Shown one piece after another: positions 35,293-47,500 of a DNA stretch of 64,000 nucleotides. Location of the stretch: NCBI RefSeq assembly GCF_019649055.1, contig NW_026570300.1, positions 595,520 through 659,519 on the forward strand, read 5' to 3'. Position numbers and translations under genes: made by a program. Each line of letters opens with the position of its first letter. Within the stretch, counting starts at the first letter, position 1. The notes below the pieces were generated by a model that was not told the DNA's origin, made no database searches, and worked only from the letters and a program-made list of their open reading frames with translations. The DNA is from Paramacrobiotus metropolitanus (lineage: Eukaryota; Tardigrada; Eutardigrada; Parachela; Macrobiotidae).

Positions 35293-36619
35293 ATGGATCT
35301 TCAATCAGCTCCTCTATGTTTAAAGTCTGAGTTGGACCACTTTTCATTTCCGCCTACCCAACGGCTATCGAATCTGCAAAATATGTATCTTATAAACCAA
35401 TTGGGAACACTCTTGATGTTGATACCCTTTCATGGGAAATCGCTGGGACTCCCGATGAAATGATTGATTTGGTTCACAGCGTAATTTTGTTGGATGTTTG
35501 TGTACGAACCTCAGGAAACGCACTACCAGCGGATGCATTAAATTTTGGTGCAGTGAATAATTTAGCGCGTAGTTTATTTAGCGGACACGAACTTTTATTT
35601 AACGGTGAATCAGTTTCATCGATACCATCGTTATCACGCTACGCACCGTACTTTGAGAATTTATTTAATTATGGAGAGCATGGCCATGAGCAGCTGTCAC
35701 ATGCTCGATGGGTTCCGGAAACCCCGGGTCAATTCGACACGTTGTTGCTAGCAGTACCCGACCCAAATGATAATCACTTGAAAGTTAACGAAGCGTATGT
35801 TGTCCGAAATCTGGCTCTTAAAGCGGGAATCACACTGCGTCTGTTTTTTAAATTTCCGTCTGATTTGGCTAACCAACAACCTTTAATTCCGACTAAAGTG
35901 GACATGAAACTTGTCTTAACACGGGCGAAAGATAAATTTATTCTTATGTCAAGCGTTCCAGCCTTAGATTTAAAAATTGTTATTCAGAGAGCAACACTAC
36001 GTTTGAAAAAAATTAGGTTGGACCCAGAATTTTTGCTCGCGCATGAAATTATGTTGCAAAAACGTAATGCCTTAATTCCATTTATTGAATCTAACATTAT
36101 GGAAATGACTATCCCAAACGGAAGCAGTCATTGGTCTCGAGACGATTTGTTCCGTGGGACGATTCCCAAACAAATTCTCGTGGTATTGTACATTCACAAG
36201 CTGTTGGCGGCGTGTTAACAAGAAACCCATATAATTTCGTTCTTGCTGGAGTTGGTCAGATTGTAACGTATATCAACTGGGAGCCGTTCCCAGGGAAGCC
36301 TTTAGAATTAGGGGATCACAATTACCGCGATGGTTATCTAAGCTTAATGGAAACGACCGGAATGCTGTTTAAGAATTCGTGTCTGTCTTTTATGCAAAAC
36401 GGCTGGGAACGAGGCATCGCAATTTACAGGTTCAATTTAGAACCGGAAGTCGGAGACCATTCTTGCATTAATGCACCTCGCAAAGGAATTTTAGGATTGT
36501 CAATTACATTTTCCACACCAACAACCGAGACCTATTCAATTTTAATTTACCACAACAGAAACGCGCTGATAGAAATTGATTCTCGCCGGAATGTTTACTG
36601 CTCCTCTAAGCGTGCCTAA
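35293..36619 (+). pseudogene. Polinton major capsid protein (F54H12.2 family, double jelly-roll), two frameshifts
   Basis: The first segment (ATG 35293) has the family start KSELDHFSFPPTQ. A shift near 35357-35363 leads into the long middle segment (to 36218) with NLARSLFSGHELLFNG, VVRNLALKAGITLRL and RATLRLKKIRL. A second shift near 36180 leads to the C-terminal segment (GVLTRNPYNFVLAGVG; HNYRDGYLSLMETTGM; YRFNLEPE; NALIEIDSRRNVY), ending at TAA 36617-36619. Total span of about 440 codons matches the family. This is the hexon-like shell protein in Polintons; it is known in C. elegans as the uncharacterised protein F54H12.2 next to an integrase gene. Broken as sequenced. Confidence 0.82.
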
Positions 36620-36627
36620 CAAAAACA

Positions 36628-37188
36628 ATGAATAACTACGAAATACTGGACATTATTCAACACGACGCCTGTTTGGCGAAGCATTTTTTAGGCGTGCATT
36701 CACGGGACACACTGCCATTCGGCATTCAAACTAGGTTTCCTTGTGCACTTATTGTTAATTGGGACAAATATAACGTGCCCGGAGAGCACTGGCTTGCCAT
36801 ATTCGCGAAAAACAGAAACAACGTTACATTTCTCGATTCTTTTGGAAAAACATCGCTCTTCTATGGCGTGGAAATTGACAAATTTTTGTCCGAAAGCTTC
36901 CCTGAATGTAATGGCTATTACCGTGAGAATTATGTACAACTTCAAGATCTTATCTCTAAAACTTGTGGTTTATTTTGTATTTGTTTTCTATATCATTCTT
37001 GTCGTGGTCTTATGTTGCGTGCTATTACTGATAAACTTGAATATCCGAAAAATCTGAAGCGCAATGATGTTTTATTAAAAAATTTTGCACGACGATTTTT
37101 ACACATATGTAAACATCCGGAACGTTGCTTGAAACGTCATCCGAAAAAATTGCAATATTCGTTGCCGATGTACAAAGTAATGAAGTGA
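36628..37188 (+). CDS. Adenain-like cysteine protease (Polinton maturation protease)
   Basis: An intact 186-residue protein, close to the usual adenain length. The catalytic His is in GEHWLAIF (residue about 53), the acidic partner is in VTFLDSFG (about 70), Gln is in YVQLQDL (about 105) and the nucleophile Cys is in SKTCGLFCICFLYHSC (about 112). Such proteases cleave capsid and core precursors during virion maturation. It sits 8 bases after the major capsid gene on the same strand and is one of the few genes here with no break. A basic tail (KHPERCLKRHPKK) may bind DNA, which is known to activate adenovirus protease. Confidence 0.9.
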   Translation: MNNYEILDIIQHDACLAKHFLGVHSRDTLPFGIQTRFPCALIVNWDKYNVPGEHWLAIFAKNRNNVTFLDSFGKTSLFYGVEIDKFLSESFPECNGYYRENYVQLQDLISKTCGLFCICFLYHSCRGLMLRAITDKLEYPKNLKRNDVLLKNFARRFLHICKHPERCLKRHPKKLQYSLPMYKVMK

Positions 37189-37264
37189 AGAACATATTTT
37201 CATGTTGTTGTTGGAAATTTAACAAATATTAAGCAAAAGATTAGACACAATAAGCATAATAAAG

Positions 37265-37969
37265 TTAGTATGGTCGCCATGATGTACTTGGTGTGGCGTT
37301 TACGCTGCCGCGACCACTACGGGTTCCACTTGCCGAACCTTCAAATGCAACCCCATCAGGCGTTTCATACAGTCGACGCCGTTGCGCGTTAGAAATTAAA
37401 CTTGCTGGAACATTTGAGTACTTCATCGCATTTATTAACGTCATTAAACCAGTTAGTGTGTAAGTGCTGGTTGGATTTGTTGGCGCTTTCACCCAGCGCA
37501 GAAGATCAACAATATTGGTCCCCGGTAACGCCATGCCATCGTTAATTATATTCCAATTATCAGCAACACTCAAATTCGTGTGTTCCAAAAGATGATTTAA
37601 AATCTTCTGAGCGTTACCTTGCTGCTTGCTTGGCAATAAATCTTTAATTTTGCTCGTAATGTGTTCGCATGCGTCTGTGGTGTCGACAGGTTGCGGAATA
37701 GATGATTTTCCAATTGGCATTGCAGTAGCTTGGTATAATATATTTCCATAGCGTATAAAAGCATCATCGTGCACAGCTAGTTTTTCTTTTGCGGATAAGT
37801 TAGGATTATGTAACGCATTATTACCATCCGCATATGCATTATATAATGGTTGAGCGAACCGATCCGTATGCGCATGTGTTGAAGGAAAGTTGAAGAGGTT
37901 TGCTGCTTGGGCATCTCTGTGTTGTGCCAACTGGTCAGCGTTAAGTAGAAACATTTTACGTGCAGCCAT
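37265..37969 (-). CDS. Conserved Polinton late protein (unknown function)
   Basis: Start ATG 37969 (MAARKMFLLNADQLAQ) chosen because it lies just after the stop of the upstream minus-strand gene; an in-frame Met further upstream overlaps that gene. Pattern: a helical N-terminus, LSAKEKLAVHDDAFIRYGNILYQ, then a segment NAQKILNHLLEHTNLSVADN with WNIINDGMALPGTNIVDLL, then an alanine/glycine/serine-rich tail. I recall similar IPGSNIVDLL proteins in many Polintons, without a defined role. Intact. It faces the plus-strand protease gene tail-to-tail. Confidence 0.6.
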   Translation of the reverse strand: MAARKMFLLNADQLAQHRDAQAANLFNFPSTHAHTDRFAQPLYNAYADGNNALHNPNLSAKEKLAVHDDAFIRYGNILYQATAMPIGKSSIPQPVDTTDACEHITSKIKDLLPSKQQGNAQKILNHLLEHTNLSVADNWNIINDGMALPGTNIVDLLRWVKAPTNPTSTYTLTGLMTLINAMKYSNVPASLISNAQRRRLYETPDGVAFEGSASGTRSGRGSVNATPSTSWRPY

Positions 37970-37976
37970 CTTAGTT

Positions 37977-38306
37977 TTAAATTTTTCCCAAAACAAAGCT
38001 TAAAACAGGAGGTAAAATCAGAGATAATAGCGCGGCACCTTTTGCTAGAAGGAAATTTCTTTTCCTGCGACGAGAAACGTTGCGCTTTGATAATAATTTC
38101 ACATACGGCAGCACGCGTTTAAGCCGTGCAGCTTTGCTTGTTTTAGTGACAAGAACTACTCCTTCCACAATTTGTAACGCACACTCAGAAATAGCATCAA
38201 TGAGAGTATCCTCAGAGTTTTTGATGATTGCTTTTATCAGCTTGGGTTTGCCTTTTGCAATAGATGATAAATAGTCCAGATTAGAAACGGTATGACCGCG
38301 CTCCAT
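37977..38306 (-). CDS. Small conserved Polinton protein (pX/core-like, C-terminal hydrophobic segment)
   Basis: Intact 109-residue protein. The N-terminal helix is followed by LIKAIIKNSEDTLIDAISECA, then a basic stretch (KRNVSRRRKRNFLLAKG), then a C-terminal hydrophobic run (ALLSLILPPVLSFVLG). The same layout is common in animal Polintons, where it follows the ATPase. The start codon overlaps the ATPase stop as TAATG, and the next gene starts 7 bases after its stop, so the three minus-strand genes form a compact block. Function unknown; a small core or membrane-active structural protein is possible. Confidence 0.6.
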   Translation of the reverse strand: MERGHTVSNLDYLSSIAKGKPKLIKAIIKNSEDTLIDAISECALQIVEGVVLVTKTSKAARLKRVLPYVKLLSKRNVSRRRKRNFLLAKGAALLSLILPPVLSFVLGKI

Positions 38307-38575
38307 TATGAGGGAATGTAAATTTCCGGTAATTTTTCTTCGTTTTCCCCAAAAATGGCGGTACGCAGCCGATATTTATCACGCGTTGTGTGTTGTAAGT
38401 CAATTACAATGTAGCCGTACGGTCTATCTAAACATCCGGCAAGTGCTGCTTCAAAATACTGTTGCTTTTGAGGGAATAATTGTCTTCTCAAAATTTAAAA
38501 TTGTTGTCTATCTTGCGGATTTTTAAAACAGATAATGATTTTGGCATTCAGTCTGATGTCACGAGTCTGATGTCC
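38306..38575 (-). pseudogene. C-terminal remnant of the Polinton packaging ATPase
   Basis: Only the last ~85 codons of an FtsK/HerA-type genome-packaging ATPase remain. On the minus strand the end shows ICFKNPQDRQQF, then an in-frame TAA (about 38495-38497), then LFPQKQQYFEAALAG, PYGYIVIDLQHTT and YRLRTAIFG, finishing at the TAA that overlaps the next start. These match the tail of Polinton ATPases. The nucleotide-binding N-terminal part (Walker A and B) is absent because the sequence changes to satellite at about 38571. The direct repeat AGTCTGATGTC occurs twice at this junction (38550-38560 and 38564-38574). Confidence 0.8.
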
Positions 38576-41500
38576 GGGCGGCAAAACATACTCCGACCAG
38601 ATTGTCCGGGCTTAAATGGTACTCCGACAAATAGGTCCGGGCTAAAATAGTTCTCCGACTAATGTGTCCGGGCTGAAATGGTACTCCGACCGAAGTGTCC
38701 GGGCCAAAGTGGTTCTTCGCCTGAAGTTTCCGGGCTGAAATGGTGCTCGGACCAAAGTGACCGGGCTAAAATAGTTCTCCGACTAATGTGTCCGGGCGGC
38801 GAAACGTGCTCCGACCAAAGTGTCTCGGCTTAAATGGTACTCCGACAAATGTGTCCGGGCTAAAGTGGTACTCCGACTAAAGAGTCCGGGCTAAAATAGT
38901 TCTGCGACCAAAGTGCCCGGGCGGCAGAACGAAATCCGACCAGAGTGTCCGGGCTTAAATGGTACTGTGAAAAATAGGTCCGGGCTAAAATAGTTCTCCG
39001 ACTAATGTGTCCGGGCTGAAATGGTACTCCGACTAAACGTTCCGGGATGAGATAGTACTCCGACCAAAGTGTCCGGGCTGAAATGGTACTCCGACCAAAG
39101 TGTCCCAGCTGAAACAGTTCTCCGACTAAAGTGCCCGGCCTGAAATGGTACTCCGACCTAAGTGTCCCAGCTAAAACGGTTCTCCGACTAAAGTGTCCGG
39201 GCTGAAATGGTATTCCGACCAAAATGTCCCAGCTAAAACAGTTCTCCGACTAAAGTGTTTGGCCTGAAATGGTACTCCGACCAAATTGTCCGCCTGAAAT
39301 AGTATTCCGACCAAAGTGTCCGGGAAAAAGTGGTTGTCCGACCAAAGTGTCCGGGCTAAAATAGTTCTCCGACCAAAGTGTCCGGGAGGCAAAACGTACT
39401 CCGACCAGATTGTCCGGGCTTAAATGGTACTCCGACAAATAGGTCCGGGCTAAAATAGTTCTCTGACTAATGTGTCCGGGCTGAAATGGTACTCCGACCA
39501 AAGTGTCCGGGCTAAAAAACCTACTCCGACCAAGGGGTCGGGGTAAAATGGTACTCCGACCATAGTGTCCAGACAGAAATGATAGTCCGACCAAAGTGTC
39601 CGGGCTAAAGTGGTTTTTCGACTAAAGTGTCCGGGCTGAAATGGTACTCCGACCAAAGTGTCCGGGCTTAAATGGTACTCCGACAAATGTGTCCGGGCTA
39701 AAGTGGTACTCCGACTAAAGTGTCCGGGCTAAATGGTACTCCGACCAAAGTGTCCGGAATGAAAAACCTACTCCGACCAGGGGCTCGGGGTAAGATGGTA
39801 CTCCGACCATAGTGTCCAGGCAGAAATGATACTCCGACCAAAGTCTCCGGGCTAAAGTGGTTTTTCGACTAAAGTGTCCGAGCTAGAATGGTACTCCGAC
39901 CAAAGTGTCCCGGCTAAAATAGTTCTCCGACTAATGTGTCCGGGCTGAAATGGTACTCGGACCAATGTGACCGGGCTAAAATAGTTCTCCGACTAATGTG
40001 TCCGGGCGGCAAAACGTGCTCTGACCAAAGTGTCCGGGCTTAAATGGTACACCGACAAATGTGTCCGGGCTAAAGTGGTACTCCGACTAAAGAGTCCGGG
40101 CTAAAATAGTTCTGCGATTAAAGTGTACGGGCGGCAAAACGTACTCCGACCAGAGTGTCCGGGCTTAAATGGTACTCCGACAAATGTGTTCGGGCTAAAA
40201 GGTACTCCGACCAAAGTGTCAAGGCTAAAATGGTTTTTGGAATAAAGTGTCCGAGCTGAAATGGTACTTCGACCAAAGTGTCCGGGCTAAATGGTACTCC
40301 GACCAAAGTGTCCGGGATGAAAAACCTACTCCGACCAAGGGGTCGGGGTAAGATGGTACTCCGACCATAGTGTCCAGGCAGAAATGGTACTCCGACCAAA
40401 GTGTCCGGGCTAAAATAGTTCTCCGACTAATGTGTCCGGGCTGAAATGGTACCCCAACTAAAGTTTCCGGGATACGATGGAACTCCAAACAAAGTTTCCG
40501 GGCTAAAATGGTTCTCGGACCAAAGTGTTCGGGCAAAAATTGTTCTCCGACTAATGTGACCGGACGGCAAAAAGTACTTCGACAAAAGTGTCCGGGCTGA
40601 AATGATACTCCGACCAAAGTGTCCAGGCTAAAGTGGTTCTTCGAATAAAGTATCCGGGCTGAAATGGTACTCCGACTAATGTGTCCGGGCGGCAAAACGT
40701 ACTCCGACCAAAGTGTAAGTGCTTAAATGGTACTCCGACAAATGTGTTCGGGCTAAAGTAGTACTTCGACTAAAGTGCTCGGGCTAAAAGGTACTCCGAC
40801 CAAAGCGTCCGGGCGGAAAAATCTACTCCGACCAACGGTTCGGAGTAAGGTGGTACTCCGACCATAGTGTCCAGGCAGAAATGATACTCCGACAAATGTG
40901 TCCGGGCTAAAGTGGTACTCCGACTAAAGAGTCCGGGATAAAATAGTTCTGCGATTAAAGTGTCCGGGCGGCAAAACGTGCTCCGACCAGAGTGTCCAGG
41001 CTTAAATGGTACTCTGAATAATAGGTCCGGGCTAAAATAGTTTTCCGACTAATGTGTCCGGGCGGCAAAACGTGCTCCGACCAAAGTGTCCGGGCTTAAA
41101 TGGTACTCCGACAAATGTGTCCGGGCTAAAGTGGTACTCCGACTAAAGAGTCCGGGCTAAAATAGTTCTGCGATTAAAGTGTCCGGGCGGCAAAACGTGC
41201 TCCGACCAGAGTGTCCAGGCTTAAATGGTACTCTGAATAATAGGTCCGGGCTAAAATAGTTTTCCGACTAATGTGTCCGGGCGGCAAAACGTGCTCCGAC
41301 CAAAGTGTCTGGGCTTAAATGGTACTCCGACAAATGTGTCCGGGCTAAAGTGGTACTCCGACTAAAGAGTCCGGGCTAAAATAGTTCTGCGATTAAAGTG
41401 TACGGGCGGCAAAACGTACTCCGACCAGAGTGTCCGGGCTTAAACGGTACTCTGAATAATAGGTCCATGCTAAAATAGTTCTCCGACTAATGTGTCTGAG

Positions 41501-44500
41501 CCAAAATGGTACTCCGACCAAAGTGTCCCGGCTAAAATAGTTCTCCGACTAATGTGTCCGGGCTCAAGTGGTACCCCGACTAAAGTGTCCGGGCTAAAAT
41601 AGTTCTCCGACTAATGTGTCCGGGCTGAAATAGTTCTCCGACTAATGTGTCCGGGGTAAAGTGGTATCTGACTGAAGTGTCCGCTAAATGGTACTCCGAC
41701 CAAAGTGTCCGGGCTGAACCTACTCCGACCAAGGGTCGGGTAAGATGGTACTCCGACCATAGAGTCCAGGCATAAATGTTTCTCCGACCAAAGTGTCCGG
41801 GCTGGAATGGTACTGCGACCAAAGTGTCCGGGTGGCAAACGTACTTCGACAAGAGTTCCGGGCTTAAATGGTGCTCCGACAAATATGTCCGGGCTAAATT
41901 GGTACTCCGACCAAAGTGTCCGGGCTGAAATGGTACTCCGACTTAAGTGTCCCGGCTAAAATAGTTCTCCGACTAAAGTGTCCGGGCTGAAATGGTACTC
42001 CGACCAAAGTGTCCCGGCTAAAATAGTTCTCCGAATAAAGTGTCCGGGCTGAAATGGTACTTTGACCAAAGTGTCCGGGCTAAAATAGTTCTCCGACTAA
42101 GGTGTCCGGGCTGAGATGGTACTCCGACTGAAGTTTCCGGGATAAGATGGTACTCCGAGCAAAGTTTCCGGGCTGAAATGGTACTCCGACAAATGTGTCC
42201 GGGCTCAAGTGGTACTCCGACAAATGTGTCCGCTAAAGTGGTACTCCGACTAAAGTGTCCGGGCTAAATGGTACCCGACCAAAGTGTCCGGAATGAAAAC
42301 CTACTCCGACCAGGGGCTCGGGGTAAGATGGTACTCCGACCATAGTGTCCAGGCAGAAATGATACTCCGACCAAAGTCTCCGGGCTAAAGTGGTTTTTCG
42401 ACTAAAGTGTCCGAGCTAGAATGGTACTCCGACCAAAGTGTCCCGGCTAAAGTGGTTTTTCGACTAAAGTGTCCGAGCTAGAATGGTACTCCGACCAAAG
42501 TGTCCCGGCTAAAATAGTTCTCCGACTAATGTGTCCGGGCTGAAATGGTACTCGGACCAATGTGACCGGGCTAAAATAGTTCTCCGACTAATGTGTCCGG
42601 GCGGCAAAACGTGCTCTGACCAAAGTGTCCGGGCTTAAATGGTACACCGACAAATGTGTCCGGGCTAAAGTGGTACTCCGACTAAAGAGTCCGGGCTAAA
42701 ATAGTTCTGCGATTAAAGTGTACGGGCGGCAAAACGTACTCCGACCAGAGTGTCCGGGCTTAAACGGTACTCTGAATAATAGGTCCATGCTAAAATAGTT
42801 CTCCGACTAATGTGTCTGAGCCAAAATGGTACTCCGACCAAAGTGTCCCGGCTAAAATAGTTCTCCGACTAATGTGTCCGGGCTCAAGTGGTACCCCGAC
42901 TAAAGTGTCCGGGCTAAAATAGTTCTCCGACTAATGTGTCCGGGCTGAAATAGTTCTCCGACTAATGTGTCCGGGGTAAAGTGGTACTCCGACTGAAGTG
43001 TCCGGGCTAAATGGTACTCCGACTAAAGTGTCCGGGCTGAAAAACCTACTCCGACCAAGGGGTCGGGTAAGATGGTACTCCGACCATAGAGTCCAGGCAT
43101 AAATGTTTCTCCGACCAAAGTGTCCGGGCTGGAATGGTACTGCGACCAAAGTGTCCGGGTGGCAAAACGTACTTCGACAAGAGTTCCGGGCTTAAATGGT
43201 GCTCCGACAAATATGTCCGGGCTAAATTGGTACTCCGACCAAAGTGTCCGGGCTGAAATGGTACTCCGACTTAAGTGTCCCGGCTAAAATAGTTCTCCGA
43301 CTAAAGTGTCCGGGCTGAAATGGTACTCCGACCAAAGTGTCCCGGCTAAAATAGTTCTCCGAATAAAGTGTCCGGGCTGAAATGGTACTTTGACCAAAGT
43401 GTCCGGGCTAAAATAGTTCTCCGACTAAGGTGTCCGGGCTGAGATGGTACTCCGACTGAAGTTTCCGGGATAAGATGGTACTCCGAGCAAAGTTTCCGGG
43501 CTGAAATGGTACTCCGACAAATGTGTCCGGGCTCAAGTGGTACCCCGACTAAAGTGTCCGGGCTAAAGTGGTACTCCGACTAAAGTGTCCGGGCTAAATG
43601 GTACTCCGACCAAAGTGTCCGGAATGAAAAACCTACTCCGACCAGGGGCTCGGGGTAAGATGGTACTCCGACCATAGTGTCCAGGCAGAAATGATACTCC
43701 GACCAAAGTCTCCGGGCTAAAGTGGTTTTTCGACTAAAGTGTCCGAGCTAGAATGGTACTCCGACCAAAGTGTCCCGGCTAAAATAGTTCTCCGACTAAT
43801 GTGTCCGGGCTGAAATGGTACTCGGACCAATGTGACCGGGCTAAAATAGTTCTCCGACTAATGTGTCCGGGCGGCAAAACGTGCTCTGACCAAAGTGTCC
43901 GGGCTTAAATGGTACACCGACAAATGTGTCCGGGCTAAAGTGGTACTCCGACTAAAGAGTCCGGGCTAAAATAGTTCTGCGATTAAAGTGTACGGGCGGC
44001 AAAACGTACTCCGACCAGAGTGTCCGGGCTTAAACGGTACTCTGAATAATAGGTCCATGCTAAAATAGTTTTCCGACTAATGTCTGAGCCAAAATGGTAC
44101 TCCGACCAAAGTGTCCCGGCTAAAATAGTTCTCCGACTAATGTGTCCGGGCTCAAGTGGTACCCCGACTAAAGTGTCCGGGCTAAAATAGTTCTCCGACT
44201 AATGTGTCCGGGCTGAAATAGTTCTCCGACTAATGTGTCCGGGGTAAAGTGGTACTCCGACTGAAGTGTCCGGGCTAAATGGTACTCCGACCAAAGTGTC
44301 CGGGCTGAAAAACCTACTCCGACCAAGGGGTCGGGTAAGATGGTACTCCGACCATAGAGTCCAGGCATAAATGTTTCTCCGACCAAAGTGTCCGGGCTGG
44401 AATGGTACTGCGACCAAAGTGTCCGGGTGGCAAAACGTACTTCGACAAGAGTTCCGGGCTTAAATGGTGCTCCGACAAATATGTCCGGGCTAAATTGGTA

Positions 44501-47500
44501 CTCCGACCAAAGTGTCCGGGCTGAAATGGTACTCCGACTTAAGTGTCCCGGCTAAAATAGTTCTCCGACTAAAGTGTCCGGGCTGAAATGGTACTCCGAC
44601 CAAAGTGTCCCGGCTAAAATAGTTCTCCGAATAAAGTGTCCGGGCTGAAATGGTACTTTGACCAAAGTGTCCGGGCTAAAATAGTTCTCCGACTAAGGTG
44701 TCCGGGCTGAGATGGTACTCCGACTGAAGTTTCCGGGATAAGATGGTACTCCGAGCAAAGTTTCCGGGCTGAAATGGTACTCCGACAAATGTGTCCGGGC
44801 TCAAGTGGTACCCCGACTAAAGTGTCCGGGCTAAAATAGTTCTCCGACTAATGTGTCCGGGCTGAAATGGTACTTCGACCAAAGTGTCCGGGCTAAAATA
44901 GTTCTCCGATTAATGTGTCCGAGCTGAAATGGTACTCCGACTGAAGTTTCCGGGATAAGATGGTACTCCGAGCAAAGTTTCCAGGCTGAAATGGTACTCG
45001 GACCAAAGTGTCCTGTCTAAAATAGTTCTCCAACTATTGTGTCCGGGCGGCGAAACGTACTCCGACAAAAGCGTCCGGGCTTAAATGGTACTCCGACAAA
45101 TGTGTCCGGGCTCAAGTGGTACCCCGACTAAAGTGTCCGGGCTAAAATAGTTCTCCGACTAATGTGTCCGGGCGGCAAAACGTGCTCTGACCAAAGTGTC
45201 CGGGCTAAAGTGGTACTCCGACTAAAGAGTCCGGGCTAAAATAGTTCTGCGATTAAAGTGTACGGGCGGCAAAACGTACTCCGACCAGAGTGTCCGGGCT
45301 TAAACGGTACTCTGAATAATAGGTCCATGCTAAAATAGTTCTCCGACTAATGTGTCTGAGCCAAAATGGTACTCCGACCAAAGTGTCCCGGCTAAAATAG
45401 TTCTCCGACTAATGTGTCCGGGCTCAAGTGGTACCCCGACTAAAGTGTCCGGGCTAAAATAGTTCTCCGACTAATGTGTCCGGGCTGAAATAGTTCTCCG
45501 ACTAATGTGTCCGGGGTAAAGTGGTACTCCGACTGAAGTGTCCGGGCTAAATGGTACTCCGACCAAAGTGTCCGGGCTGAAAAACCTACTCCGACCAAGG
45601 GGTCGGGTAAGATGGTACTCCGACCATAGAGTCCAGACATAAATGTTTCTCCGACCAAAGTGTCCGGGCTGGAATGGTACTGCGACCAAAGTGTCCGGGT
45701 GGCAAAACGTACTTCGACAAGAGTTCCGGGCTTAAATGGTGCTCCGACAAATATGTCCGGGCTAAATTGGTACTCCGACCAAAGTGTCCGGGCTGAAATG
45801 GTACTCCGACTTAAGTGTCCCGGCTAAAATAGTTCTCCGACTAAAGTGTCCGGGCTGAAATGGTACTCCGACCAAAGTGTCCCGGCTAAAATAGTTCTCC
45901 GAATAAAGTGTCCGGGCTGAAATGGTACTTTGACCAAAGTGTCCGGGCTAAAATAGTTCTCCGACTAAGGTGTCCGGGCTGAGATGGTACTCCGACTGAA
46001 GTTTCCGGGATAAGATGGTACTCCGAGCAAAGTTTCCGGGCTGAAATGGTACTCCGACAAATGTGTCCGGGCTCAAGTGGTACCCCGACTAAAGTGTCCG
46101 GGCTAAAATAGTTCTCCGACTAATGTGTCCGGGCTGAAATGGTACTTCGACCAAAGTGTCCGGGCTAAAATAGTTCTCCGATTAATGTGTCCGAGCTGAA
46201 ATGGTACTCGACTGAAGTTTCCGGGATAAGATGGTACTCGAGCAAAGTTTCCAGGCTGAAATGGTACTCGGACCAAAGTGTCCTGTCTAAAATAGTTCTC
46301 CAACTATTGTGTCCGGGCGGCGAAACGTACTCCGACAAAAGCGTCCGGGCTTAAATGGTACTCCGACAAATGTGTCCGGGCTCAAGTGGTACCCCGACTA
46401 AAGTGTCCGGGCTAAAATAGTTCTCCGACTAATGTGTCCGGGCGGCAAAACGTGCTCTGACCAAAGTGTCCGGGCTTAAATGGTACACCGACAAATGTGT
46501 CCGGGCTAAAGTGGTACTCCGACTAAAGAGTCCGGGCTAAAATAGTTCTGCGATTAAAGTGTACGGGCGGCAAAACGTACTCCGACCAGAGTGTCCGGGC
46601 TTAAACGGTACTCTGAATAATAGGTCCATGCTAAAATAGTTCTCCGACTAATGTGTCTGAGCCAAAATGGTACTCCGACCAAAGTGTCCCGGCTAAAATA
46701 GTTCTCCGACTAATGTGTCCGGGCTCGTGGTACCCCGACTAAAGTGTCCGGGCTAAAATAGTTCTCCGACTAATGTGTCCGGGCTGAAATAGTTCTCCGA
46801 CTAATGTGTCCGGGGTAAAGTGGTACTCCGACTGAAGTGTCCGGGCTAAATGGTACTCCGACCAAAGTGTCCGGGCTGAAAAACCTACTCCGACCAAGGG
46901 GTCGGGTAAGATGGTACTCCGACCATAGAGTCCAGGCATAAATGTTTCTCCGACCAAAGTGTCCGGGCTGGAATGGTACTGCGACCAAAGTGTCCGGGTG
47001 GCAAAACGTACTTCGACAAGAGTTCCGGGCTTAAATGGTGCTCCGACAAATATGTCCGCTAAATTGGTACTCCGACCAAAGTGTCCGGGCTGAAATGGTA
47101 CTCCGACTTAAGTGTCCCGGCTAAAATAGTTCTCCGACTAAAGTGTCCGGGCTGAAATGGTACTCCGACCAAAGTGTCCCGGCTAAAATAGTTCTCCGAA
47201 TAAAGTGTCCGGGCTGAAATGGTACTTTGACCAAAGTGTCCGGGCTAAAATAGTTCTCCGACTAAGGTGTCCGGGCTGAGATGGTACTCCGACTGAAGTT
47301 TCCGGGATAAGATGGTACTCCGAGCAAAGTTTCCGGGCTGAAATGGTAATTCGACAAATGTGTCCGGGCTCAAGTGGTACCCCGACTAAAAGTGTCCGGG
47401 CTAAAATAGTTCTCCGACTAATGTGTCCGGGCTGAAATGGTACTTCGACCAAAGTGTCCGGGCTAAAATAGTTCTCCGATTAATGTGTCCGAGCTGAAAT

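Larger units (their letters stand above)
27600..38575. mobile_element. Polinton/Maverick virus-like element, right end missing
   Basis: Gene set diagnostic of the group: DNA polymerase B, retrovirus-like integrase, adenain-like protease, minor and major jelly-roll capsid proteins, pVI-like basic protein and FtsK/HerA-type packaging ATPase. Polymerase to protease lie on the plus strand. One ORF after the polymerase and the three rightmost genes lie on the minus strand. Intergenic gaps are tiny and two genes overlap at TAATG. I could not identify terminal inverted repeats: the left end is somewhere before 27638, and the right end is replaced by satellite at about 38571. Many genes carry frameshifts. 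Confidence 0.93.
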
